A DNA stretch of 5,674 nucleotides from Verrucomicrobiales bacterium (lineage in GTDB: Bacteria; Verrucomicrobiota; Verrucomicrobiia; Limisphaerales; UBA1096): positions 4,084 to 9,757 of the forward strand of contig JAPPPH010000205.1 of NCBI GenBank assembly GCA_028817635.1, read 5' to 3'. A model generated the notes under the pieces. The model ran no database searches and was not told the DNA's origin. It saw only the letters and a list, made by a program, of their open reading frames with translations. The translations under genes were made by a program, and so were the position numbers. Shown here piece by piece: positions 1-5,603 of the stretch (position 1 is the first letter of the stretch; the number at the start of each line of letters is the position of its first letter).

Positions 1-99
1 GGCAGTGGCGGGTCAACCGGCGGCTCAGCGCTTGGCCAAGCGCATGAAAAACTGGCCAAGCCGATTCGGCGCGTGTTACTTTCCGCCCATGCCAATTGA
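1..99 (+). CDS. possible 3' end of an unidentified upstream gene
   Basis: The first reading frame is open from the window edge to a TGA at 97-99 and would overlap the frr start by 11 bases, as is common in compact bacterial operons. The 32 visible residues begin with a Gly/Ser-rich stretch (GSGGSTGGSALGQ) and end LSAHAN. They do not resemble the C-terminus of UMP kinase (pyrH), the usual neighbour of frr, and I recognise no family. The stretch is short enough to be open by chance and may be plain leader sequence. The second frame is also open here and runs in phase into frr. Confidence 0.22.
   Translation, partial: GSGGSTGGSALGQAHEKLAKPIRRVLLSAHAN
28..43. repeat. perfect 16-bp palindrome GCGCTTGGCCAAGCGC, copy 1
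   Basis: This is a perfect inverted repeat 46 bases upstream of the frr start. Identical 16-mers occur at 3145-3160 and 4815-4830. A partial copy, CTGGCCAAG, follows at 52-60. As RNA it could fold into a 6-bp stem with a GGCC loop, but no U-run follows, so it is not a typical terminator. It is the only copy outside the cytochrome/WD40 gene. Confidence 0.8.
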
Positions 100-649
100 C
101 CAAGTACTGCTCGAGGCAGAGGATAAAATGGCCAAGTCCGAGGCCGCCATGCTGCATGAATTTGAAGGCGTCCGCACCGGCAAGGCCAACCCCGCGCTGG
201 TCGAGAACATCATGGTGGATGCCTACGGTTCCTCCATGCGCCTGCGAGACATGGCCGGCATCACCGCTCCGGAGACCCGCATGATCCTAATTCAACCCTG
301 GGACGCGGGAACAGTTGAATCCATCAGTAAAGGCATTCAGGCGGCGAACCTTGGCCTCAACCCTGCCATCGACGGGAAAGTCATCCGCATCGTGCTTCCG
401 GAACTCAGTCAGGAACGCCGCGAGGAACTCGTCAAAGTGGCCAAGAAAATCACCGAGGATGGGCGCGTCGCCGTGCGGCACGTTCGGCGTGATGCGCTGG
501 ATGGATTAAAGGAAGCCGGAAAAGAAGCCGGCGTCTCTGAGGACGAAGTCAAGTCAGCCGAAAAACAGGTTCAAAAACTAACCGACGACTTCATTAAAAA
601 ACTCGACGACCATCTGGCTGACAAGGAGAAGGAAATCCTGACGGTCTAA
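89..649 (+). CDS. frr: ribosome recycling factor (RRF)
   Basis: RRF acts with EF-G in the cytoplasm to split the post-termination ribosome and release mRNA and tRNA. The 186-residue product from this ATG matches the usual family length of about 185. Family landmarks are the N-terminal helix (VLLEAEDKMAKSE), the VRTGKA motif at residues 28-33, the domain II beta region at about 31-104 containing LGLNP, PELSQERREEL at 104-114, GRVAVRHVRRD at 125-135, and the C-terminal helix ending ADKEKEILTV. A GTG at 5 and an ATG at 44 are in frame upstream, but they would add 28 or 15 residues (through GACYFPP) not seen in RRF, so the ATG at 89 is preferred. No Shine-Dalgarno sequence precedes it. pyrH, the usual upstream partner, is not visible. 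It ends 6 bases from the convergent esterase gene. Identification is secure. Confidence 0.97.
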   Translation: MPIDQVLLEAEDKMAKSEAAMLHEFEGVRTGKANPALVENIMVDAYGSSMRLRDMAGITAPETRMILIQPWDAGTVESISKGIQAANLGLNPAIDGKVIRIVLPELSQERREELVKVAKKITEDGRVAVRHVRRDALDGLKEAGKEAGVSEDEVKSAEKQVQKLTDDFIKKLDDHLADKEKEILTV

Positions 650-655
650 CGCCGC

Positions 656-1762
656 CTATTTTTCCTCCTCAAATTTCAGTATCCCCGAAAAATACGGGAG
701 CACTTTCTGCTCCAAACGTAGGTTGCGTTTTTCTCCATGGCGGGCGTCGTACTCGTCGTATTGGTGAGGTATTTTCGCCTCTTTTAGTTTTTTCGCCAAC
801 GCTCTGTTGGCTCCAATCAAAAAGTCAACCCGCCCGCAATCAAACCGGAACCCGTTCAGGCTCAACAACGCCTCCTTGTGGGTATCAACCATCCTGACGG
901 GATCGAACTTCAACCATCGTTCCTGAACCTCGGGGTTCGGCTTTAATTGCCCCTCTTCCAACCTATACTGAAAATCGACGAAGAACGGTTTGCTGTTTGG
1001 GTTTGGAGAAAATGCCGCGGATAATCCAAGCAACCTAATCGACCGTGAGTCAGCTTTATCCAAGCTCTTTAACGACAGCACACTCTTCCACTGCTTGGCA
1101 TCCTCCTCTGTTAGCGGAAAATTCTCAAAATTCATTATTCCACCACTCATCGCGTAGATTGCCCCAAAAACATCCGGATATTTCATCCCTAAAATCAACG
1201 TCCCTCTCCCGCCCATCGAATATCCGGCCAATGCCCGACTGTCCCTGCTTTTGATCGTTCGGTATTTTCCGTCGATGAACGAAACCAAATCCCTCGCGAT
1301 ATGATCAGCCCAATTTCCCGATACGGGCGAGTTCACATAATGACTCCCTCTGTACTTGTTTCGGCCATTCGGCATCACCACAATCATCTCTTTAACACCA
1401 CCGTTTTCGATCGATGAATCCATGATTGATTTGATCCCTCTCTGGTTATACCTGCCGGATGGCTTATTTATGTCCACCACCCAGCGAACCGCTGGATTGG
1501 AATCCGGCTTGGTGTCGCTCGCACTATTTCCGTGCAGCAGATACACCACCGGATAGCGCTTCGACTTGTTCGTTTTGTAACTGGGCGGCAAATAAACAAT
1601 CACCTCCCGCTTCGGTGAATCACCCAGCAGGTTCCCCTCGAGTGCTTTGCTATGAAATTGCACCCGCGTCAGTTTTCCCGAGTTGGCGATCCCCTCAGTG
1701 ATTGCGGATAAAGCGATTATTACCGCCAACGCCTTCCATGCTTTCGATATCTGTGATTTCAT
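656..1762 (-). CDS. secreted alpha/beta-hydrolase esterase, CE1/esterase-D-like (PF00756 type)
   Basis: This is a probable exported serine esterase acting on an ester-linked substrate such as acetylated or feruloylated polysaccharide; the substrate is unknown. Numbering is from an upstream TTG at 1774 (372 aa); the ATG at 1762 is residue 5 and is preferred because it gives a clean signal peptide, MKSQISKAWK then ALAVIIALSA, with cleavage likely near GIA-NS (residue 30). The family's YLPPSY (61-66) and VVYLLHG (76-82, oxyanion-hole region) precede the nucleophile elbow AGYSMGG, Ser186. Asp317 in FDCGRVD and His346 in ARHGEK are the likely remaining triad members. The Ser-to-Asp gap is about 130 residues, where XynZ-type feruloyl esterases have about 60, so residues around 215-300 look like an inserted cap. 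It starts 20 bases after the yoeB stop and is probably cotranscribed with yefM-yoeB. Its GC content is lower than that of frr or the WD40 gene. The fold is secure; the specificity is not. Confidence 0.87.
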   Translation of the reverse strand: MKSQISKAWKALAVIIALSAITEGIANSGKLTRVQFHSKALEGNLLGDSPKREVIVYLPPSYKTNKSKRYPVVYLLHGNSASDTKPDSNPAVRWVVDINKPSGRYNQRGIKSIMDSSIENGGVKEMIVVMPNGRNKYRGSHYVNSPVSGNWADHIARDLVSFIDGKYRTIKSRDSRALAGYSMGGRGTLILGMKYPDVFGAIYAMSGGIMNFENFPLTEEDAKQWKSVLSLKSLDKADSRSIRLLGLSAAFSPNPNSKPFFVDFQYRLEEGQLKPNPEVQERWLKFDPVRMVDTHKEALLSLNGFRFDCGRVDFLIGANRALAKKLKEAKIPHQYDEYDARHGEKRNLRLEQKVLPYFSGILKFEEEK

Positions 1763-1782
1763 TTTCCGATCCAAACTAAGCT

Positions 1783-2043
1783 TTATCGTTCGTAGTGGTA
1801 ACGCAGTTGCGCCAACATGAGTTGATCATCTTTTACGCAATAAACCATTCGATGCTCCTCATTAATTCGCCGCGACCAATAGCCTTTCAACAGATGGCGC
1901 AGCGGTTCGGGTTTACCAACCCCGCTGAAGGGATCTCTCGCTGTATCTCGAATCAATTGATTGATCCGCTTGAGAGTCTTCCTGTCGTTAACAACCCAAA
2001 ATTGATAGTCCTCCCAAGTCTGCTCGGAGAAGACGATTTTCAT
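1783..2043 (-). CDS. yoeB: YoeB/Txe-family toxin, ribosome-dependent mRNA endonuclease
   Basis: This is the toxin of a type II toxin-antitoxin module. In E. coli YoeB binds the ribosomal A site and cleaves mRNA, and it is neutralised by YefM. From my recollection of the E. coli sequence, this 86-residue protein aligns without gaps: W10, D12-Y13, W16, the P-F-x-G-x-G-K-P-E-P-L block at 38-48, G54-x-W-S-R-R-I60, E62-E63-H64-R65, V67-Y68, and R81-Y82-H83-Y84. The catalytic residues Glu46, Arg65, His83 and Tyr84 are all present, so it should be active. E. coli YoeB ends at Tyr84, and this one continues with Glu-Arg. The start overlaps the antitoxin stop by 4 bases (ATGA), which couples their translation and favours antitoxin synthesis first. 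The esterase gene follows closely. Assignment is very secure. Confidence 0.96.
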   Translation of the reverse strand: MKIVFSEQTWEDYQFWVVNDRKTLKRINQLIRDTARDPFSGVGKPEPLRHLLKGYWSRRINEEHRMVYCVKDDQLMLAQLRYHYER

Positions 2044-2303
2044 TCTTCATCGGACTCCACCAACTTGTGCGCCCTGCCCTCACCCTTTTCGAGCCCTTCG
2101 ATCGACTCCTGCAATCGTTGAGCATTAGCCGGAACCCGCAACAGATAAGAGGTCTCTTCAAGTGACTCGTAGTCCTCCAGAGACATCATAACGACCGCCT
2201 GATTTCTTTTTCTGGTAATGATTACCGGACTCCGGTCTTCGCAAACCTCGTCGATTGTCGATGCCAGATTTTCACGAGCAGCGGTGTAGCTAATCGCTTT
2301 CAT
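2040..2303 (-). CDS. yefM: YefM/Phd-family antitoxin
   Basis: This is the antitoxin partner of the YoeB toxin. Family members bind operator DNA through the folded N-terminal half and wrap the toxin with a flexible C-terminal tail, and the complex represses its own promoter. The 87 residues closely follow E. coli YefM: ISYTAARENL near the start, SPVIITRKRN at 25-34, AVVMMSLEDYESLEET at 36-51, YLLRVPANAQRL at 53-64, then the acidic tail SIEGLEKGEGRA to VESDEE that would contact the toxin. The ATG at 2303-2301 fits the family N-terminus exactly. No Shine-Dalgarno sequence is present, and the predicted promoter lies so close that the mRNA may be leaderless. It lies 40 bp downstream of the cytochrome/WD40 stop on the same strand, so some read-through is possible. 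Confidence 0.96.
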   Translation of the reverse strand: MKAISYTAARENLASTIDEVCEDRSPVIITRKRNQAVVMMSLEDYESLEETSYLLRVPANAQRLQESIEGLEKGEGRAHKLVESDEE

Positions 2304-2304
2304 T

Positions 2305-2333
2305 TGGACAGAATAATGACCATGTACAGAATA
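2305..2333 (-). promoter_or_regulatory. candidate YefM-YoeB operator: TGTACA core plus 18-bp-spaced direct repeat
   Basis: TGTACA, the palindromic core known from E. coli YefM operators, lies at 2323-2328 inside the predicted promoter spacer. It belongs to an 11-bp element TATTCTGTACA (2333-2323) that recurs as TATTCTGTCCA (2315-2305) with one mismatch and an 18-bp offset. The two copies cover the promoter spacer and the expected transcription start, which suits autorepression. Palindromy extends only over the 6-bp core. The operator role is inferred from family knowledge and position. Confidence 0.5.
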
Positions 2334-2340
2334 TTGTCAA
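2313..2340 (-). promoter_or_regulatory. predicted sigma-70-type promoter of yefM-yoeB
   Basis: On the minus strand a perfect -35 hexamer TTGACA (2340-2335) is followed after 16 bp by CATTAT (2318-2313), which matches the -10 consensus at four of six positions. An alternative -10, TATTCT, sits 3 bases further on with 19-bp spacing. Transcription would begin within a few bases of the yefM ATG. The -35 box begins 4 bp after the WD40-gene stop codon, so the promoter fits tightly into the gap. It is predicted from sequence only. Confidence 0.5.
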
Positions 2341-2343
2341 TCG

Positions 2344-5300
2344 TCACTTTTTCGCAGCTACTTCTGTTGATTCTTTTTCAGGGGCGAATGAGTGGAGGAG
2401 TTTTCCGGCGTTGACGTCCCAGATTCGCAAGATGCCGTCAAAGCCTCCCGCTACGGCGAATTTCCCGTCCGGGGTGACATCGCTGGAGTGCATAAACGTG
2501 GGCGTCTCCGGCAGCCGCCGAACTTCGCCTCCGTCCTCCTTGACGACTTTAACCACGTTATCACCAGCCGACACAACGGCCTGCGTACCGATGCCCAAAA
2601 AGTGAACGGAGGTGACCTCTTTGTTAAATCCGCTGAACGACTTCTTTTGTTCTCCGTTAATGAGATTCCAGACTTTCACCGCCTTGTCTGCCCCCACGCT
2701 GGCGAGCACTCGCCCGTTCCGCTGCCAACTCACGCCGAGCACATGGCCAGTGTGGCCTTCCAAGGCGCGAAGTTCCCTCCCCCGGTTTGTCTCAAAAATT
2801 CGGGCAAAACGATCTGTCCCTCCAGATGCCAATTGGCTGCCATCCGGTGAAAAGGCCAGCGAGCAAACCGTGTCACTGTGTGCCTCGGGGATGCGCAATT
2901 CCTCCGAGCCGTCCTCGACATTCCAAATGTAGATTTCCCCGCCAAGAGACGGAAAACCTCCCCCGGTTGCCAACCATTCCCCGTCCGGACTGAAGTCAAG
3001 AGCGATGACGCGATCCTCAAACGGGGAATCCTCATCGCCGGTTCCGATTGTATTGGCCAACGACCACGCGGCATTGGCCGGGATGATGGCCGCCTCCGGC
3101 GAGCCACCAGCCAAGGCCAGTCGCCCACCGGAAAGCAAAGCCAAGCGCTTGGCCAAGCGCCCGCTGGCACTGATCTCATGTGCCCGTTGACCTGTCGTTG
3201 TGGACCACGATTGAATCCGCCCATCGACCCCCAAAGTGTAAACCAAAACACCGTCCTCGGAATACACGGCATCGATCCAATCCTGAGTTCCTGCTCCGGC
3301 GCGGGCCTTGGCATCCGCCACACCAGCCTCCCGGGCGACCGGGACTTTACCCGCCTCTGTCTGCGAATCGGTAGCCACCTTCACAGCAGCTTCCGCGTTC
3401 TTCACGTTTGTCGCAGTAAAGCCAACCTCGGCTTTGGCCAACTCGATCTCTCTCTCTGCATTGGTAATCGCGGTCGTGGCGTCGGTGATCTTCTTTTCCA
3501 GATTCTTCTTTTCTTCGCCTGATTTCTTTTGACGATCCTGCGCCGCAGCCAATTCCTTTGTTTGTTTTTCCAGTTCTGCCTTCGCCGTCTTCACATCTTC
3601 CTCGTGTTTGGCGAGCGCTTTCGAGATCGACACCTTGGCTGCCTCGGCCTTGGCCAAGCGTTCCTTGGCCGGCCCAAACTGGTTCAGTGCCACTTCAAAT
3701 TCACTCGCCTTGCGCTTGGCCAAGGCGTCCGCACCGGCTGCCTGTGCCGCCAAATCCTGATTCCCCTTGGCCTTGGCCGCCGCCTCGCGGGCATCTGCCG
3801 CCAATAATTTCGCACTGCTGGCCGAAGCGCCGAGTTGCATTATCTGTTCCGTCAAGGCGGCTTTCGTGGCCGCGACTTCCGTAAGTGTTTTCTCCGCGTT
3901 CGCAAGGTCGTTTTTCACCTTAGTCACACTGCCTTCTGAAGATTTCAGCGCCGTCTCAGCGCCGGTTTTCCCTTTTGTTGCCGCCTCGATTCGCTTCGGC
4001 GGTGCGGCGATGTCCTCGGTTAGGTGTTGCAATGTCGCCTCGGAATCGGTTTTTTCCTTGGCCTTGTCGGCGGCAGTTTTTTCGTGACCGGCCAAGGCGT
4101 CCTTCGCTTTTTTGTGGGCGTCCTGATCCTGCTTCAACTGCTTTTGTTTCGCCTCGACGTTGGTCTTATGGTAGCCGACTTCCGCCTTGGCAAATTTCAG
4201 TTCCTGCTGAGCAAGGGAAACCTGCTCCTCCGCACGGGGATCGCCTTTCAATTGTGCGATTGATGTCCACTTGGCGGTGTCCCATAGCTGCGCGACCGGC
4301 CCTCCGAGCGTGACCAACTGAGCACCATCCGACTTCACACGCATCCCGGTAACCGCAGCGCCGTGGTCGATCGACTTAATCGTCTTACCGTCCGCCGGGT
4401 TCATCGCGACCACCTTTCCATCTGCCTGACCAACCAAAACAGTTGAACCATCGCTCAACACAGCCAACGCCGTGACTGCAGCAGCGCTCTCCCAACTCGC
4501 GGTTACCCTGCCCGGATTGTTCGCAGCCCAAATCTTGACACCATCCGCAGCGTGACCAGTCACGATCCGTTCGGCATCCAGCCACGCAATGGAGGTTGCA
4601 CCAAGCGGCGATGCCTCACGGGTGAGCCGTTCGCCGGTGGCGGCGTCCCATGTGCGCACCCGTCCATCGCTGAACAGGACGGCAACCCGTTTGCCATCCG
4701 GTGACAATCGCAACTTCTCTGCCGCTTGGCCTTGGACTTGATCGCGCCAAAGCGGCATCATGCTGTTGAGGTCGATCGCCTGCACAGCACCCCGGTCGCC
4801 AGCCACGATGGCCCGCGCTTGGCCAAGCGCAACGTCCAGCGAGGCAACCTGTTCCCCACCCGGCATGAGGTTCACGACCTTTGCCGGCTCTGCCGATTTG
4901 TTCGACCAAAGTTTGACCACGCGAAACCCGCCCGAGGCAAGTGTCCTGCCGTCCGGGCTGAATGAGAGTGACTGAACGAGATCGCGATGCGCCACGCCCT
5001 TGGCCAAAGCGGGATCACTGAGGCGCGCGGCCAAGCGTTGAGTCGGCAGATGGTAAACGAAAATCTGGTTACCCCGGCCGCAGGCCGCAAATTGTCCATC
5101 CGGCGAGATGGCCGTGGTGTAAATCGGAGTCATCGTGATCGGCACAGGCCGCCAATTCAGTTTCTGCGTGACCTTTCGCACCTCCCCCTTGGCCCCCTGA
5201 TTAATCCAAAGTTTGACCAGCCCAAGCTGGTACGGCGTGAGCTTGTCGGCGCCGACCTTGTTGCGGCGCGGCGGCATGTACGGCTTTTCGGTTTGACGAA

Positions 5301-5574
5301 TATGAGCCATGAGCTGGCTTTTGTCAGCGTTGCCGGGGATCACCATCGGGCCACTCTCCCCCCCTTTGGCGATTGCCGCGGGCGACTCCAGATTCAAATC
5401 GGCATCGGCGTCCTTGGCGTTGTGGCAGGCGAGGCAGTTCTTGCGGAAAATCGGTAGAATTTCGGTGGAGAAATCGACATCCTCCTTCCGACTCAACTCC
5501 GCAACCTCCAGCCCCTCGGCGCTCTCCTGCGCAATGGCAGCCGGAAGCGTCATCGCCCCGGCCGTGAATAACAA
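2344..5574 (-). CDS. exported cytochrome c (planctomycete-type) / double WD40-propeller / coiled-coil protein
   Basis: This is a large, probably periplasmic protein of unknown function. A single-haem cytochrome c domain spans residues 34-130, with CLACH at 47-51 (Cys47, Cys50, His51) and Met100 in YMPP as the likely second axial ligand. About seven WD40-like blades follow at 142-440 (for example LSFSPDGRTLASGG...VKLW, LSPDGKRVAVL...RTWD). An Ala/Lys/Glu-rich coiled coil occupies about 445-755, broken near IAAPPK (522-527) and GASASSA (582-588). About seven more blades fill 762-1065 (LDFSPDGEWLATGG...IYIWN, LAFSPDGSQLASGG, LASVGADKAVKVWN, VTPDGKFAVAGG...LRIWD). The TTG at 5574 is the first conventional in-frame start, but it leaves a signal peptide without its basic end. 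In-frame KKKRVLLL lies just upstream, and the natural ATG at 5603 is one base out of phase. Such fusions are typical of Planctomycetes and Verrucomicrobia, where they presumably combine electron transfer with protein binding; that role is inferred. Confidence 0.9.
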   Translation of the reverse strand: MLFTAGAMTLPAAIAQESAEGLEVAELSRKEDVDFSTEILPIFRKNCLACHNAKDADADLNLESPAAIAKGGESGPMVIPGNADKSQLMAHIRQTEKPYMPPRRNKVGADKLTPYQLGLVKLWINQGAKGEVRKVTQKLNWRPVPITMTPIYTTAISPDGQFAACGRGNQIFVYHLPTQRLAARLSDPALAKGVAHRDLVQSLSFSPDGRTLASGGFRVVKLWSNKSAEPAKVVNLMPGGEQVASLDVALGQARAIVAGDRGAVQAIDLNSMMPLWRDQVQGQAAEKLRLSPDGKRVAVLFSDGRVRTWDAATGERLTREASPLGATSIAWLDAERIVTGHAADGVKIWAANNPGRVTASWESAAAVTALAVLSDGSTVLVGQADGKVVAMNPADGKTIKSIDHGAAVTGMRVKSDGAQLVTLGGPVAQLWDTAKWTSIAQLKGDPRAEEQVSLAQQELKFAKAEVGYHKTNVEAKQKQLKQDQDAHKKAKDALAGHEKTAADKAKEKTDSEATLQHLTEDIAAPPKRIEAATKGKTGAETALKSSEGSVTKVKNDLANAEKTLTEVAATKAALTEQIMQLGASASSAKLLAADAREAAAKAKGNQDLAAQAAGADALAKRKASEFEVALNQFGPAKERLAKAEAAKVSISKALAKHEEDVKTAKAELEKQTKELAAAQDRQKKSGEEKKNLEKKITDATTAITNAEREIELAKAEVGFTATNVKNAEAAVKVATDSQTEAGKVPVAREAGVADAKARAGAGTQDWIDAVYSEDGVLVYTLGVDGRIQSWSTTTGQRAHEISASGRLAKRLALLSGGRLALAGGSPEAAIIPANAAWSLANTIGTGDEDSPFEDRVIALDFSPDGEWLATGGGFPSLGGEIYIWNVEDGSEELRIPEAHSDTVCSLAFSPDGSQLASGGTDRFARIFETNRGRELRALEGHTGHVLGVSWQRNGRVLASVGADKAVKVWNLINGEQKKSFSGFNKEVTSVHFLGIGTQAVVSAGDNVVKVVKEDGGEVRRLPETPTFMHSSDVTPDGKFAVAGGFDGILRIWDVNAGKLLHSFAPEKESTEVAAKK
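3053..3060. repeat. TTGGCCAA palindrome core
   Basis: This is an eight-base perfect palindrome inside the second WD40 propeller, read as Leu839-Ala840-Asn841. It shares the centre of the 16-bp palindrome, but the flanks do not extend the symmetry. Confidence 0.55.
3145..3160. repeat. perfect 16-bp palindrome GCGCTTGGCCAAGCGC, copy 2
   Basis: This copy is identical to those at 28-43 and 4815-4830. It encodes Arg-Leu-Ala-Lys-Arg (806-810) of the cytochrome/WD40 protein, in a different codon phase from copy 3. It overlaps a second perfect palindrome, CCAAGCGCTTGG at 3141-3152, so two symmetric elements are interlocked. Confidence 0.8.
3394..3447 (-). repeat. internal protein repeat, C-terminal copy (AKAEVGF..TNV)
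   Basis: Residues 710-727 near the end of the coiled coil contain LAKAEVGFTATNV. They match residues 459-476 at the start of the coil at 9 of 18 positions, including every residue of AKAEVG and TNV. The codons differ between copies, so this is not a recent DNA duplication. It could mark the two arms of a folded-back helical hairpin or an ancient duplication. Confidence 0.6.
3434..3441. repeat. TTGGCCAA palindrome core
   Basis: This is an eight-base perfect palindrome in the coiled-coil region, read as Leu-Ala-Lys (712-714) inside the AKAEVG repeat. Symmetry does not extend beyond the octamer. The Ala/Lys bias of the coil may contribute to it. Confidence 0.5.
3649..3658. repeat. CTTGGCCAAG 10-bp palindrome
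   Basis: This perfect 10-bp palindrome is extended on one side to CTTGGCCAAGCG, which makes it a partial copy of the 16-mer. It is read as Arg-Leu-Ala-Lys-Ala (639-643) in the coiled coil. Confidence 0.6.
3715..3724. repeat. CTTGGCCAAG 10-bp palindrome
   Basis: This perfect 10-bp palindrome is preceded by GCG like the 16-mer but followed by GCG instead of CGC, so it is a near-complete copy. It is read as Ala-Leu-Ala-Lys-Arg (617-621) in the coiled coil, only 57 bases from the neighbouring copy. Confidence 0.6.
4147..4200 (-). repeat. internal protein repeat, N-terminal copy (AKAEVGY..TNV)
   Basis: Residues 459-476 at the start of the coiled coil contain FAKAEVGYHKTNV. This is the partner of the copy at residues 710-727, and the pair brackets about 235 residues of coil. 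Confidence 0.6.
4815..4830. repeat. perfect 16-bp palindrome GCGCTTGGCCAAGCGC, copy 3
   Basis: This copy is identical to the other two but translated as Ala-Leu-Gly-Gln-Ala (249-253) in the first WD40 propeller, where copy 2 gives Arg-Leu-Ala-Lys-Arg. The same bases in two codon phases point to conservation of the DNA word, not the peptide. Confidence 0.8.
5000..5007. repeat. TTGGCCAA palindrome core
   Basis: This is an eight-base perfect palindrome in the first WD40 propeller, read as Leu190-Ala-Lys192. A half-copy, GGCCAAGCG, lies nearby at 5029-5037. Confidence 0.55.
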
Positions 5575-5603
5575 CAGTACACGTTTCTTTTTAGGATAAT
5601 CAT
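5575..5603 (-). other. out-of-frame ATG start and signal-peptide n-region of the cytochrome/WD40 gene
   Basis: An ATG at 5603-5601 opens MIILK and then reaches a run of five A residues (T at 5588-5592 on the plus strand). In its own frame it continues RNVYCCYSRPGR and stops. One extra A, or a -1 shift at the run, would give MIILKKKRVLLLF joined directly to the downstream TAGAMTLPAAIA-QES, a textbook signal peptide with an AIA cleavage site. In the main frame KKKRVLLL is encoded but has no ATG, GTG or TTG ahead of it before an upstream stop. Confidence 0.6.

Noticed and set aside
28..43. Palindrome as a rho-independent terminator upstream of frr
   Set aside because: No U-run follows, and the same sequence occurs twice inside a coding region.
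5..88. N-terminal extension of frr from the GTG at 5 or the ATG at 44
   Set aside because: The extra 15-28 residues do not resemble any RRF, and the ATG at 89 gives the standard 186-residue protein.
1795..2121. 108-codon open frame on the plus strand opposite yoeB-yefM
   Set aside because: It is a shadow of two securely identified genes and has no start signal or family features.
640..2350. Direct repeats or attachment sites bounding the AT-rich block
   Set aside because: Comparison of the two edges by eye shows no shared repeat beyond a few bases.
2878..3522. 214-codon open frame on the plus strand opposite the cytochrome/WD40 gene
   Set aside because: It is antisense to a clear domain-bearing gene, shows no recognisable motif, and is expected from the GC-rich codon pattern. 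The same applies to the other plus-strand frames across 2392-5599.
28..5007. TTGGCCAA copies as a CRISPR array or transposon ends
   Set aside because: Spacing is irregular (57 bases to about 3 kb), there are no unique spacers of constant length, no transposase and no target duplication.
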